The position numbers and the translations under genes are program-made. From Pseudomonas eutrophicaquae (GTDB lineage: Bacteria; Pseudomonadota; Gammaproteobacteria; Pseudomonadales; Pseudomonadaceae): DNA of 64,000 bases. Position 1 is the stretch's first letter. Every line of letters begins with the position of its first letter. Below the pieces are notes generated by a model, which was given only the letters and a program-made list of their open reading frames with translations, was not told the DNA's origin and did no database searches. The stretch lies in assembly GCF_023544715.1 (NCBI RefSeq), contig NZ_JAMJEZ010000009.1, positions 1 through 64,000 of the forward strand. The letters are read 5' to 3'. Positions 36,229 to 43,835 of the stretch are shown piece after piece.

Positions 36229-38568
36229 ATGAATTTTCGTCTGCAGTTGCTGCATGCCTCGGATATGGAAGGCGGTGGCGGTGACCTGCTCAATGCGCCG
36301 AATTTTGTTGCGATCGTCGATCATCTGGAGGATCAGCAGGCCAATACGCTGTTTATCTCCTCCGGTGACCTGGTGCTGCCCGGGCCGTACCTGAGTGCCG
36401 CAGCCGATGCCAGTATCCAGCCGGCCCTGCAAAGTGCCGCAGAACAGCTCTATGGCCTGCCGGCGGGCAGTCTCAGCGGGCTGCAGGCCGCCTCGGGACG
36501 TGTCGAGACCCTGCTGATGGATCTGCTGGATGCCAGTGCCGTGACCCTGGGCAACCATGAGTTCGATCTGGGGACCGGGCTTCTGGCAGGCATGGTCGCT
36601 CCGGTGGTCTCCGGCACCACCTTGGCGGATATTCAGTGGGTGGGTTCGCAGTTCCCTTATCTGTCCGCCAACCTGGACCTGTCCGGTGACCGCACGCTGG
36701 CTCCGCTGGCCACGACCGGCATCGTGTCCAGTGCCAGTCTGGTGACCACACCGCAAAGCCTGCTCGAAGGCGCCGCCCCCTCACGCTTTGCGCCAGTGGT
36801 GGTCAGCGAGGTGGGGGGCGAGCAGATCGGTATCATCGGCCTGACCACGCAGATCCTGGCCAGTATCTCCTCGCCAGGTGGCGTCAAGGTGGTCGGTGAG
36901 GGGCGCAATGACATGCGCGCGCTGGCGGATCTGCTGCAGCCGCTGATCGATCAGCTCGAGGCGCAGGGCGTCAACAAGATCATCCTTGCCTCGCATCTGC
37001 AGCAGATCCAGTTCGAGGAGGAGCTGGCGGGCCTTCTGCGTGGGGTGGATATCATCATGGCCGGTGGCTCCAACGCACTGCTGGCCAACGAGAAGGATCA
37101 GGCCGATGGTCTGTTCCCCGGGGCTGCGCAGCCCTACAAGGCTTATCCGATCCTCACCCGTGATGCGGCGGGCAACGATGTGGCGATCGTCAACACCGAT
37201 GGTGGCTGGCGTTATGTCGGCGAGCTGAATGTGGAGTTCGATGCGGCCGGCAAGCTGCTGGCCGGTTCGATTTCCCAGGCTTCGGCGGGGGTCTACGCCA
37301 GCACCGATGCGCAGGTGGCGGCTCTCTGGGGCAGCACCGAGGCCGCGTTCGTCGAGGGCACCAAGGGGGCGATTGCCCGTGATTTGGTTGATGCCGTGGC
37401 AGGCTTTGTCGCCACCCAGGACGGCAATGTGCTGGGGCTGAGCAGCGTCTATCTAGTCGGCGAGCGTGGCGCGGTGCGCAGCGAGGAGACCAACCTCGGT
37501 AACCTGACCGCCGATGCCAATCTCTGGTATGCACGGCAGACCGATGCCAGCGTGATGGTGTCGATCAAGAATGGCGGGGGTATCCGCGAGCCGATCGGGC
37601 GCGTCGTCATCGAGGGCGCCGATGGCCTGATCGACAAGCAGGCGCCGGGCGCCAATCCTGCGATCGGCAAGCCTGAGGGGGGGATTTCCCAGCTGGATAT
37701 CGCCTCCTCGCTGCGCTTCAACAACGATCTGTCCGTGATCAGTGTCACCCGTGCCACGCTGGTCGAGGTACTCGAACATGCGGTGGCGGCCACCGGTCCG
37801 AGCCTGACACCAGGCGCGTTTGCCCAGGTGTCCGGTATCCGCTACAGCTTCGACTGGAGCCAGCCGGCGGGCGCCCGGATCCAGAACGCGGCGATCGTCG
37901 ATGAGGCGGGCAACACCCTGGATGTGCTTGTGGCCAATGCGCGTCTGGTGGGGGATGCCGCGGCCGAGGTGCGCATGGTAACGCTGGGCTTTCTCGCTGA
38001 TGGCGGGGATGGTTATCCGCTGGGTGAGGGGCGTTACAGCCAGCGGGTCGATCTGCAGACGGCGCTGGACGGCCGTTCCGGACAGTCGACCTTTGCAGTC
38101 GATGGTAGCGAGCAGGATGCCTTTGCCGAGTACCTGCTGGCCCAGTATGCCGAGCAGCCTTATGAGGTGGCGGAAACGCCCGCCAGCGAGGATATGCGCA
38201 TCCAGAACCTGGCCTTGCGGGATGATCAGGTGCTCAAGGCGCCGGTGGATCCGCTGCTGCGTCTTTATGATGCCGCCTTCAACCGCGGGGCAGACGGTAC
38301 GGGGCTTGGCTACTGGCTGGATCAGCGCAGCGAGCTGTCGCTGCTGCAGGTGGCGGAGTCCTTCCTGGCGTCTGCGGAGTTTGCGGCGCTGCAGGTGCCG
38401 GTCGGCAGCGAGGCGTTTATTGATCTGCTCTATGCCAATCGTCTGCAACGCAGTGCCGATGAAGCGGGCAAGGCCTACTGGTTAGGCGAGTTGCAGGAGG
38501 GCAAGAGTGCTGCACTGGTACTGCTGGGGATCAGTGAGTCCGCCGAGAGTCTGGCGCTGGCACCCTGA
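36229..38568 (+). CDS. 5'-nucleotidase/metallophosphatase fused to DUF4214
   Basis: 779 residues, ATG 36229 with AAGGGG upstream. Calcineurin-like metallophosphatase: LLHASDMEGGGGD at the N-terminus (D-x-x-E in place of the usual D-x-H), SSGDLVLPGP, VTLGNHEFDLGTGLL and IILASHLQQIQ. A UshA-type C-terminal nucleotide-binding domain follows (about 390-640; ETNLGNLTADANLWYARQTD, VSIKNGGGIREP). Residues about 675-775 hold a DUF4214 unit (LYDAAFNRGADGTGLGYWLD). No Sec signal is visible, unlike periplasmic UshA. Likely releases phosphate from extracellular nucleotides, matching the divergent nuclease. The C-terminus (SLALAP) lacks the clear type I tail. Confidence 0.88.
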   Translation: MNFRLQLLHASDMEGGGGDLLNAPNFVAIVDHLEDQQANTLFISSGDLVLPGPYLSAAADASIQPALQSAAEQLYGLPAGSLSGLQAASGRVETLLMDLLDASAVTLGNHEFDLGTGLLAGMVAPVVSGTTLADIQWVGSQFPYLSANLDLSGDRTLAPLATTGIVSSASLVTTPQSLLEGAAPSRFAPVVVSEVGGEQIGIIGLTTQILASISSPGGVKVVGEGRNDMRALADLLQPLIDQLEAQGVNKIILASHLQQIQFEEELAGLLRGVDIIMAGGSNALLANEKDQADGLFPGAAQPYKAYPILTRDAAGNDVAIVNTDGGWRYVGELNVEFDAAGKLLAGSISQASAGVYASTDAQVAALWGSTEAAFVEGTKGAIARDLVDAVAGFVATQDGNVLGLSSVYLVGERGAVRSEETNLGNLTADANLWYARQTDASVMVSIKNGGGIREPIGRVVIEGADGLIDKQAPGANPAIGKPEGGISQLDIASSLRFNNDLSVISVTRATLVEVLEHAVAATGPSLTPGAFAQVSGIRYSFDWSQPAGARIQNAAIVDEAGNTLDVLVANARLVGDAAAEVRMVTLGFLADGGDGYPLGEGRYSQRVDLQTALDGRSGQSTFAVDGSEQDAFAEYLLAQYAEQPYEVAETPASEDMRIQNLALRDDQVLKAPVDPLLRLYDAAFNRGADGTGLGYWLDQRSELSLLQVAESFLASAEFAALQVPVGSEAFIDLLYANRLQRSADEAGKAYWLGELQEGKSAALVLLGISESAESLALAP

Positions 38569-38586
38569 GCAACCTCGACAGGAGCG

Positions 38587-38618
38587 GGCGGGTGACTCGG
38601 TGGGTCACCCGCCTTTTT
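38587..38618 (+). terminator. Rho-independent terminator
   Basis: 10-bp perfect stem GGCGGGTGAC/GTCACCCGCC with a 7-base loop and TTTTT, ending the nucleotidase gene two bases before the convergent gene's stop codon. Confidence 0.92.
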
Positions 38619-38619
38619 A

Positions 38620-40002
38620 TCAGAACGCCAGCTCGCTGGCGGGTGCCTGGCCAACGCTCTGAATGAAGCTGTTCACCTCTGCCTCGGTCAGTCGAATGAA
38701 CTCGGCCGAGTCGCTGAAGCCGCGTACCACGTCCTGGCGCTGCATCTGCTGGCTGTCGAGCTGGTTCATCCACCAGTTCAGGCCGCTCTGATCGGCCTGG
38801 CGATCGAGCACATTCAGGTAGAGCTGGTTGATGAAGCCGGCATTGTCGAGCGTGCTGTAGGTCGTCTGGAACTCCTGGCTGATCAGGAAGCTGTCGATGA
38901 CCTCCTCAAAACGCATGCCGCGCTCGAGCTGCTGGTCCCAGTAGCGAAAGCCGTCCTCATCCGGCCGACGATCGAAAACCGCCATGTAGAGCCGGACCAG
39001 CCCCTGGTCTTCAGCGCGGGCTGCCGCAATGCTCTGGGTCGGCGCAGCGCTGGTGAGGGTGGTCTGGGGGAGGGTGGTGCTGGTGCTGCCTGGGCGACTG
39101 TAGGTCTCGGAAACTTCCTGATAGATGCCGTTGCCGCCAAGATCACGATAGATCGACGTTTCCAGCCAGCCATCGTCGAACTCGGTCTTGACCACATCGC
39201 GACCGGACAGGCTGTAGCGCTCATCGGTTTCGATGGGGTCGAGTTCCCAGCGTCCATCGTCGAATTCGTAGACCCGCACGATCTGCCCGTTCTGGATCTC
39301 GAAGCGCTTGAAGTCATCTGCAGAGCCAACGCTCTGAATGAAGCTGTTCACCTCTGCCTCGGTCAGTCGAATGAACTCGGCCGAGTCGCTGAAGCCGCGT
39401 ACCACGTCCTGGCGCTGCATCTGCTGGCTGTCGAGCTGGTTCATCCACCAGTTCAGGCCGCTCTGATCGGCCTGGCGATCGAGCACATTCAGGTAGAGCT
39501 GGTTGATGAAGCCGGCATTGTCGAGCGTGCTGTAGGTCGTCTGGAACTCCTGGCTGATCAGGAAGCTGTCGATGACCTCCTCAAAACGCATGCCGCGCTC
39601 GAGCTGCTGGTCCCAGTAGCGAAAGCCGTCCTCATCCGGCCGACGATCGAAAACCGCCATGTAGAGCCGGACCAGCCCCTGGTCTTCAGCGCGGGCTGCC
39701 GCAATGCTCTGGGTCGGCGCAGCGCTGGTGAGGGTGGTCTGGGGGAGGGTGGTGCTGGTGCTGCCTGGGCGACTGTAGGTCTCGGAAACTTCCTGATAGA
39801 TGCCGTTGCCGCCAAGATCACGATAGATCGACGTTTCCAGCCAGCCATCGTCGAACTCGGTCTTGACCACATCGCGACCGGACAGGCTGTAGCGCTCATC
39901 GGTTTCGATGGGGTCGAGTTCCCAGCGTCCATCGTCGAATTCGTAGACCCGCACGATCTGCCCGTTCTGGATCTCGAAGCGCTTGAAGTCATCTGCAGAC
40001 AT
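38620..40002 (-). CDS. DUF4214 protein made of two identical 225-residue units
   Basis: 460 residues: Met, a 225-residue unit, an exact copy of it, then QAPASELAF. Each unit has an N-terminal strand-rich segment (FKRFEIQNGQIVRVYEFDDG), a Thr/Ser/Pro linker and a DUF4214 domain (LVRLYMAVFDRRPDEDGFRY; FINQLYLNVLDRQADQSGLN). ATG 40002 is preceded on its strand by GGAGG at 9 bases. The original gene would have encoded a 235-residue protein. No Sec signal; the tail ends ELAF, consistent with type I secretion. Function unknown. Confidence 0.85.
   Translation of the reverse strand: MSADDFKRFEIQNGQIVRVYEFDDGRWELDPIETDERYSLSGRDVVKTEFDDGWLETSIYRDLGGNGIYQEVSETYSRPGSTSTTLPQTTLTSAAPTQSIAAARAEDQGLVRLYMAVFDRRPDEDGFRYWDQQLERGMRFEEVIDSFLISQEFQTTYSTLDNAGFINQLYLNVLDRQADQSGLNWWMNQLDSQQMQRQDVVRGFSDSAEFIRLTEAEVNSFIQSVGSADDFKRFEIQNGQIVRVYEFDDGRWELDPIETDERYSLSGRDVVKTEFDDGWLETSIYRDLGGNGIYQEVSETYSRPGSTSTTLPQTTLTSAAPTQSIAAARAEDQGLVRLYMAVFDRRPDEDGFRYWDQQLERGMRFEEVIDSFLISQEFQTTYSTLDNAGFINQLYLNVLDRQADQSGLNWWMNQLDSQQMQRQDVVRGFSDSAEFIRLTEAEVNSFIQSVGQAPASELAF
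38651..40000 (-). repeat. Exact 675-bp in-frame tandem duplication
   Basis: Bases 38651-39325 and 39326-40000 read as identical throughout, offset exactly 675 (225 codons). Absence of visible silent differences implies a very recent duplication, or an assembly artefact. Confidence 0.9.
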
Positions 40003-40100
40003 GGCGTGTTGCCTCCTGTGGTGGGAGGCCCAACGCTAGGTGCATCATCTTAACCATGCCTTAATGCGACGCGCCTTGGTGGAGGTGACCTTATTTTTGT

Positions 40101-40128
40101 TTGACATCCCCCATACTTTCGCTAGAAT
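40101..40128 (+). promoter_or_regulatory. Sigma-70 promoter of tRNA-Thr
   Basis: TTGACA (40101-40106), 16-base spacer, TAGAAT (40123-40128), then a GC-rich discriminator GCGCGCC typical of stringently controlled stable-RNA promoters. The tRNA begins 60 bases downstream. Confidence 0.8.
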
Positions 40129-40187
40129 GCGCGCCGTTGCAACGCCGGCCTCCCGGTCAGCAGAAAGTTGCAGCGTTCTTGCGAAGT

Positions 40188-40262
<75 letters not shown>

Positions 40263-40271
40263 CTTCGATCT

Positions 40272-40285
40272 GTGAAGATCTTCAC
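40272..40285. repeat. Perfect 14-base palindrome after the tRNA
   Basis: GTGAAGATCTTCAC is fully self-complementary with no loop, so it suits a protein-binding operator or a processing signal more than a terminator. It lies 10 bases after the tRNA and 78 before the SapC-family start. Confidence 0.4.
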
Positions 40286-40362
40286 GCTTGCTGTGTTTTC
40301 AAGATCCCGTTTTTCCGGTGCATACTGGCGCTCCATTCAACTGCGCAAGGTGTTGTCTTTTC

Positions 40363-41145
40363 ATGCCTAATCTTCAGGTCGTCTCTGTCTCCCGTCATGC
40401 CGGTCAGCGCTGGCAGCGCTACACCAGCTATGCCTTTGCCCGCGGCGATGCGCTGTGCCCGCTGGTGGCCCAGGAGCTGCCCAAGGTGCTGATGAGCCTG
40501 CCGATCGGCTTCATCAAGGTGGGAGACGGCTTCCTGCCGGCCGCGATCATGGGGCTGCAACCGGGCAAGAACCTGCTGGTCGCCCCGGATGGTCGCTGGC
40601 TGACCAGTTACATTCCGGCGGCTTATCGGGGCTATCCGTTCAGTCTGGGCAGAACCGCCGAGGGTCAGCGGGTGCTGTGCATTGACGAAGACAGCGGTCT
40701 GCTCAGTGCCTCCGAAGGCGAGCCGTTTTTCGATGAGGCTGGCAAGCCCGTGCAGGCCATCAGTGATGTGCTGGCCTTCCTCAGTCAGGTGCAGAACAAC
40801 CGCGAGGCCACCGAGCGGGCCTGTGCGGTGCTGCAGGCTCATGGTCTGATCCGCAGCTGGCCGATCAAGCTGCGGGGGGATAGCGGCGAGCAGGAGCTGG
40901 CCGGCCTCTACTGCATCGACGAGGCGGCCCTCAAGGCGCTGCCGGCCGAGGCGCTGGGTGCGCTGCGCGATGCCGATGCCCTGTCGCTGGCTTACTGCCA
41001 GTTGCTGTCGATGCAGCACATCACCCAGCTTGGCCCGCTGGCTGACGCCCATGCCCGTGCCGCGCAGAAGGCCGCCGGGCAGACGGGCAAAGCCGAGCTG
41101 GATCTTGAGTTCCTCAACCGTAGCGAGACCATCAGTTTCGGTTGA
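40363..41145 (+). CDS. SapC-family protein
   Basis: 260 residues from ATG 40363. N-terminal PNLQVVSVSRHAGQRWQRYT, then the family pattern VLMSLPIGFIKVGDGFLPAAIM, WLTSYIPAAYRGYPF and CIDEDSGLLSASEGEPFFDE, ending with LDLEFLNRSETISFG. No signal peptide or membrane helix. SapC proteins are linked to surface-layer export in Campylobacter, but in gammaproteobacteria the role is unknown. Sits next to DUF4214 genes, which fits a surface or secretion context. Usual family length. Confidence 0.85.
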   Translation: MPNLQVVSVSRHAGQRWQRYTSYAFARGDALCPLVAQELPKVLMSLPIGFIKVGDGFLPAAIMGLQPGKNLLVAPDGRWLTSYIPAAYRGYPFSLGRTAEGQRVLCIDEDSGLLSASEGEPFFDEAGKPVQAISDVLAFLSQVQNNREATERACAVLQAHGLIRSWPIKLRGDSGEQELAGLYCIDEAALKALPAEALGALRDADALSLAYCQLLSMQHITQLGPLADAHARAAQKAAGQTGKAELDLEFLNRSETISFG

Positions 41146-41239
41146 GGCGCACCGCGCTGCCGCCGGCCTGCAGCGCGGTGATGGCCGGCCCTCTGGTCTA
41201 CACTAGCCAGATAGCCGATGTTGCAAGGGGGGATAGGCC

Positions 41240-42226
41240 ATGAACCGATCGATACTGGGAGTGCTGTGTGCCGGACTCTGCTGCAGTCCGGCCCTCCAGG
41301 CCGCCGACCGCCAGAGCGTCAGCGATCTGCCCGAGTGGCTGGGTGCACGCATTGATCCGGTGCATGCCAGCCTGACAGGCTGGGTGGATGATGCCTCCCG
41401 CAGCATCGATGGCTTCTTCGGCACCAACGACAGCCTGACGGTCGAAAACCGCTCTTACCTGCGGGTCAGCGAGGAAATGGAGTGGCTCGAATCGGAAGGC
41501 TTCAGCCATGACTTCAACCTGCGCTTTCGCCTCGATGTGCCGACCACGCGTGAGCGCCTGCGCCTGATCATCGAGAGTGACCCCGAGGAGGCCCAGGGTA
41601 CGCTGAGCGAGCAGGGTGCCAACCGCCTGCGTGGCGATCTGCGCGACCGGCGCAGTTCGGTGATGGGCCTTGAGCAGCGCGGGCGCACCGACAAGCGCAG
41701 TGGCTGGGAGAACCGCTTCACCGGTGGGGTCAAGTTCCGTCTGCCGCTGGATCCGTTCCTGCGCTTTACCAGCGAGCGGCTCTGGTCGCTGGGGGAGGGG
41801 CCGTGGGAGCTGTCGTCTTATAACCGCCTGTCCTGGTTCGACAGTGACGGCTATTCGGCGCGCAGCCGCTGGGATATCGGCCGCCCGCTGGATGACGTCC
41901 ACCATCTGCGCTTTGTCACCCAGTTCCAGTGGCAGGAGGAGCTCGACAAGCTGGAAATGTCGCAGTCGGCCGAGATCAACCGCATCATCGACAGTCGCAG
42001 TGCGATCCGTTACGCCGCCGTGGCGGTGGCGCAGAGCCTGTCCAGCCCGCGTGTCGAGGACTACTATCTGCAAGCGCTGTACCGCCGGGATATCCACCGC
42101 GGCTTCGTGTTCGCTGACGTGGTGCCGGAGCTGCACTTCCCCCGTGAGGCCAACTTTGATCCGCGCTGGGCGCTGACCCTGCGTCTGGAAATGTACTTCC
42201 GTGGTGACTTTGTCTGGCAAAATTGA
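41240..42226 (+). CDS. Predicted outer-membrane or periplasmic protein
   Basis: 328 residues. A Sec signal is clear: MNRSILGVLCAGLCCSPALQAAD, cleavage likely after QA-A. The rest alternates charged and hydrophobic residues in strand-like segments (FTGGVKFRLPLDPFLRFTSE; LRFVTQFQWQEELDKLEMSQ). It ends LTLRLEMYFRGDFVWQN with an aromatic residue near the C-terminus, consistent with a small beta-barrel. Similar hypothetical proteins occur in pseudomonads. Function unknown. Confidence 0.7.
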   Translation: MNRSILGVLCAGLCCSPALQAADRQSVSDLPEWLGARIDPVHASLTGWVDDASRSIDGFFGTNDSLTVENRSYLRVSEEMEWLESEGFSHDFNLRFRLDVPTTRERLRLIIESDPEEAQGTLSEQGANRLRGDLRDRRSSVMGLEQRGRTDKRSGWENRFTGGVKFRLPLDPFLRFTSERLWSLGEGPWELSSYNRLSWFDSDGYSARSRWDIGRPLDDVHHLRFVTQFQWQEELDKLEMSQSAEINRIIDSRSAIRYAAVAVAQSLSSPRVEDYYLQALYRRDIHRGFVFADVVPELHFPREANFDPRWALTLRLEMYFRGDFVWQN

Positions 42227-42298
42227 GCACTGGTTCCTGAGGGTTTTTTGACGCCGGTCGCGGCCTTCGGGAAGGGTGTTCTTTGTGCGAGGTCACTG

Positions 42299-43492
42299 AT
42301 GGTTGCTACGACGCTGTCCTATACCGATACCCGTTACAAGGCCTCGGCAGAGCTGGGATATGGGGGTGTGGTGCGGGTATCGGCCGGTGGCTACTACGGT
42401 ACTGGTGTGTTGCTGCTGGATGGCCGCGCAGTACTCACGGCAGCGCACCTGCTGCAGGGCTATACCTCGGCCAAGGTAAGTTTCGAGACCACGGTCGGCA
42501 GCTCGTCGCTGACCAGCTCGAATTTCACCCTGCATCCGCGCTATGACAACATCAATCTCAACAACGACCTGGCCCTGATCTGGCTGCCGCAGGCGGCGCC
42601 CGTTGCCGCCGTGCGCCATGACCTGTACCGCGAATCCGATGAGGTCGGCCAGGCGTTCCAGCTGATCGGCTATGGGGTCCCGGGTACCGGCAGCACCGGC
42701 ATCGATGCCAGCTACACCGGCAGTCCGATGCGCCTGCGTGCGATCAACCGCTTCGAGGCAGAAATCGATGCCCTGGATGCGGCGATTGGCCTGAGCTGGC
42801 AGCCCTTGGCAGGCAGTCAGCTGCTGGCCGACTTCGACAGCGGCCAGGTGACCAACGATGCCTTTGGGCAGCTTCTGGGGCTCCGCGATATGGGCTTCGG
42901 GCTCTCCGAGGGCTCGATCACCACCGGCGACAGCGGTGGCCCGGCGTTCATCGGCACCCAGGTGGCCGGCATCGCCAGCTACATCACCACGGTCAGCCGT
43001 GGTTTGGCCCATCCGGACATCGACACCACCTTCAACAGCAGCTTCGGCGAGCTGGCTTCCTGGCAGCGGGTCAGTTACTACCAGCAGTGGATCGACCAGA
43101 GCCAGCGTGCCCAGTACCGCGATGCGCCGACGCGTCCCGAGGAGGTCAAGACCAGCCTCGCCGAGGGCAATATCGGTACCCAGCTGACCTACTTCCTGCT
43201 GCAGTTCACCGGAGTGCGCAGCGATCCGCAGCAGTGGCTGAGTGTCGACTATGTAACCCGTGACGGCACTGCCGTGGCCGGTGAGGACTACCTGGCCGTC
43301 AGCGGCACCCTGGTGCTGTACCCCGGCGAGAACCAAGCGGTGATTGCTGTGGAGATCATCGGCGACAGCCGCCGCGAGCCGGATGAGGTCTTCTACCTTG
43401 ATGTCTTCAACCCGATCGGTGGCAGCTTTGGTGAGGGCGTGGTCAAGCTGTCGGCCATGCGCACTCTTCTTAACGACGACCTGTTTGCCTGA
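42299..43492 (+). CDS. Trypsin-like serine protease with Calx-beta-like domain, copy 1
   Basis: 397 residues from ATG 42299 (GAGG 6 bases upstream; an upstream in-frame start lacks one). S1-family catalytic triad visible: AVLTAAHLLQG (His), LNNDLALIWLP (Asp) and TTGDSGGPAFIG (Ser). Residues about 300-390 form a Calx-beta-like module (LSVDYVTRDGTAVAGEDYLA; GTLVLYPGENQAVIAVEIIG). No Sec signal or pro-region; the tail LLNDDLFA suggests type I export. Paralogue of the next gene, about 60% identical by eye. Likely an extracellular protease; substrate unknown. Confidence 0.88.
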   Translation: MVATTLSYTDTRYKASAELGYGGVVRVSAGGYYGTGVLLLDGRAVLTAAHLLQGYTSAKVSFETTVGSSSLTSSNFTLHPRYDNINLNNDLALIWLPQAAPVAAVRHDLYRESDEVGQAFQLIGYGVPGTGSTGIDASYTGSPMRLRAINRFEAEIDALDAAIGLSWQPLAGSQLLADFDSGQVTNDAFGQLLGLRDMGFGLSEGSITTGDSGGPAFIGTQVAGIASYITTVSRGLAHPDIDTTFNSSFGELASWQRVSYYQQWIDQSQRAQYRDAPTRPEEVKTSLAEGNIGTQLTYFLLQFTGVRSDPQQWLSVDYVTRDGTAVAGEDYLAVSGTLVLYPGENQAVIAVEIIGDSRREPDEVFYLDVFNPIGGSFGEGVVKLSAMRTLLNDDLFA

Positions 43493-43835
43493 GCATTGCC
43501 TGCGTCCCCCGCCATCTTCCGCGCCACTGTCATGTGCCCGGCCAATCCTGCCGGGCAGCGGCAGGGCTCTGCGCCGCGCCTTTGCCACCTGATGCCCCGC
43601 AGTACGCAAAATATTTGTACAGGATGATTTGATCTGTACAGATAGGCGTCTAGCCTCTGCTCATAACCTGTACGAATGGCGCTGCGCTTGTACAGGTTTT
43701 TCGGCGCAGCGCCCTTTCTACCTGCCTTGATGACCCTTGTTGTGACCCTGAGGCCTGAACGGCGAACGGGCCGCGCACACGAGCGTCACCCGCGAGCGGC
43801 GGCAGGTACTTCGGCAGAGGGTGTGGAGGTGGATC
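43493..43835. other. 344-base intergenic gap between the two protease genes
   Basis: No gene is evident. It holds a GCCCGGC/GCCGGGC hairpin (43536-43556), four TGTACAG-type motifs (43616-43698) and the ribosome site of the next gene. The long gap suggests the second protease gene has its own promoter. Confidence 0.6.
43616..43701. promoter_or_regulatory. Cluster of four TGTACAG motifs, last two forming a hairpin
   Basis: TGTACAGG at 43616, CTGTACAG at 43634, AACCTGTAC at 43665 and GTACAGGTT at 43690. The last two make a perfect 9-bp stem with a 16-base loop and a following T-run. It could be an operator array, a terminator of the first protease transcript, or both. Confidence 0.45.

Noticed and set aside
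38651..40000. Duplicated 675-bp unit considered as an insertion sequence
   Set aside because: Copies are direct, in frame, encode DUF4214 and lack terminal inverted repeats or transposase.
43616..43701. TGTACAG motifs considered as LexA boxes
   Set aside because: None gives CTG-N10-CAG spacing in this region, unlike the site upstream of recA.
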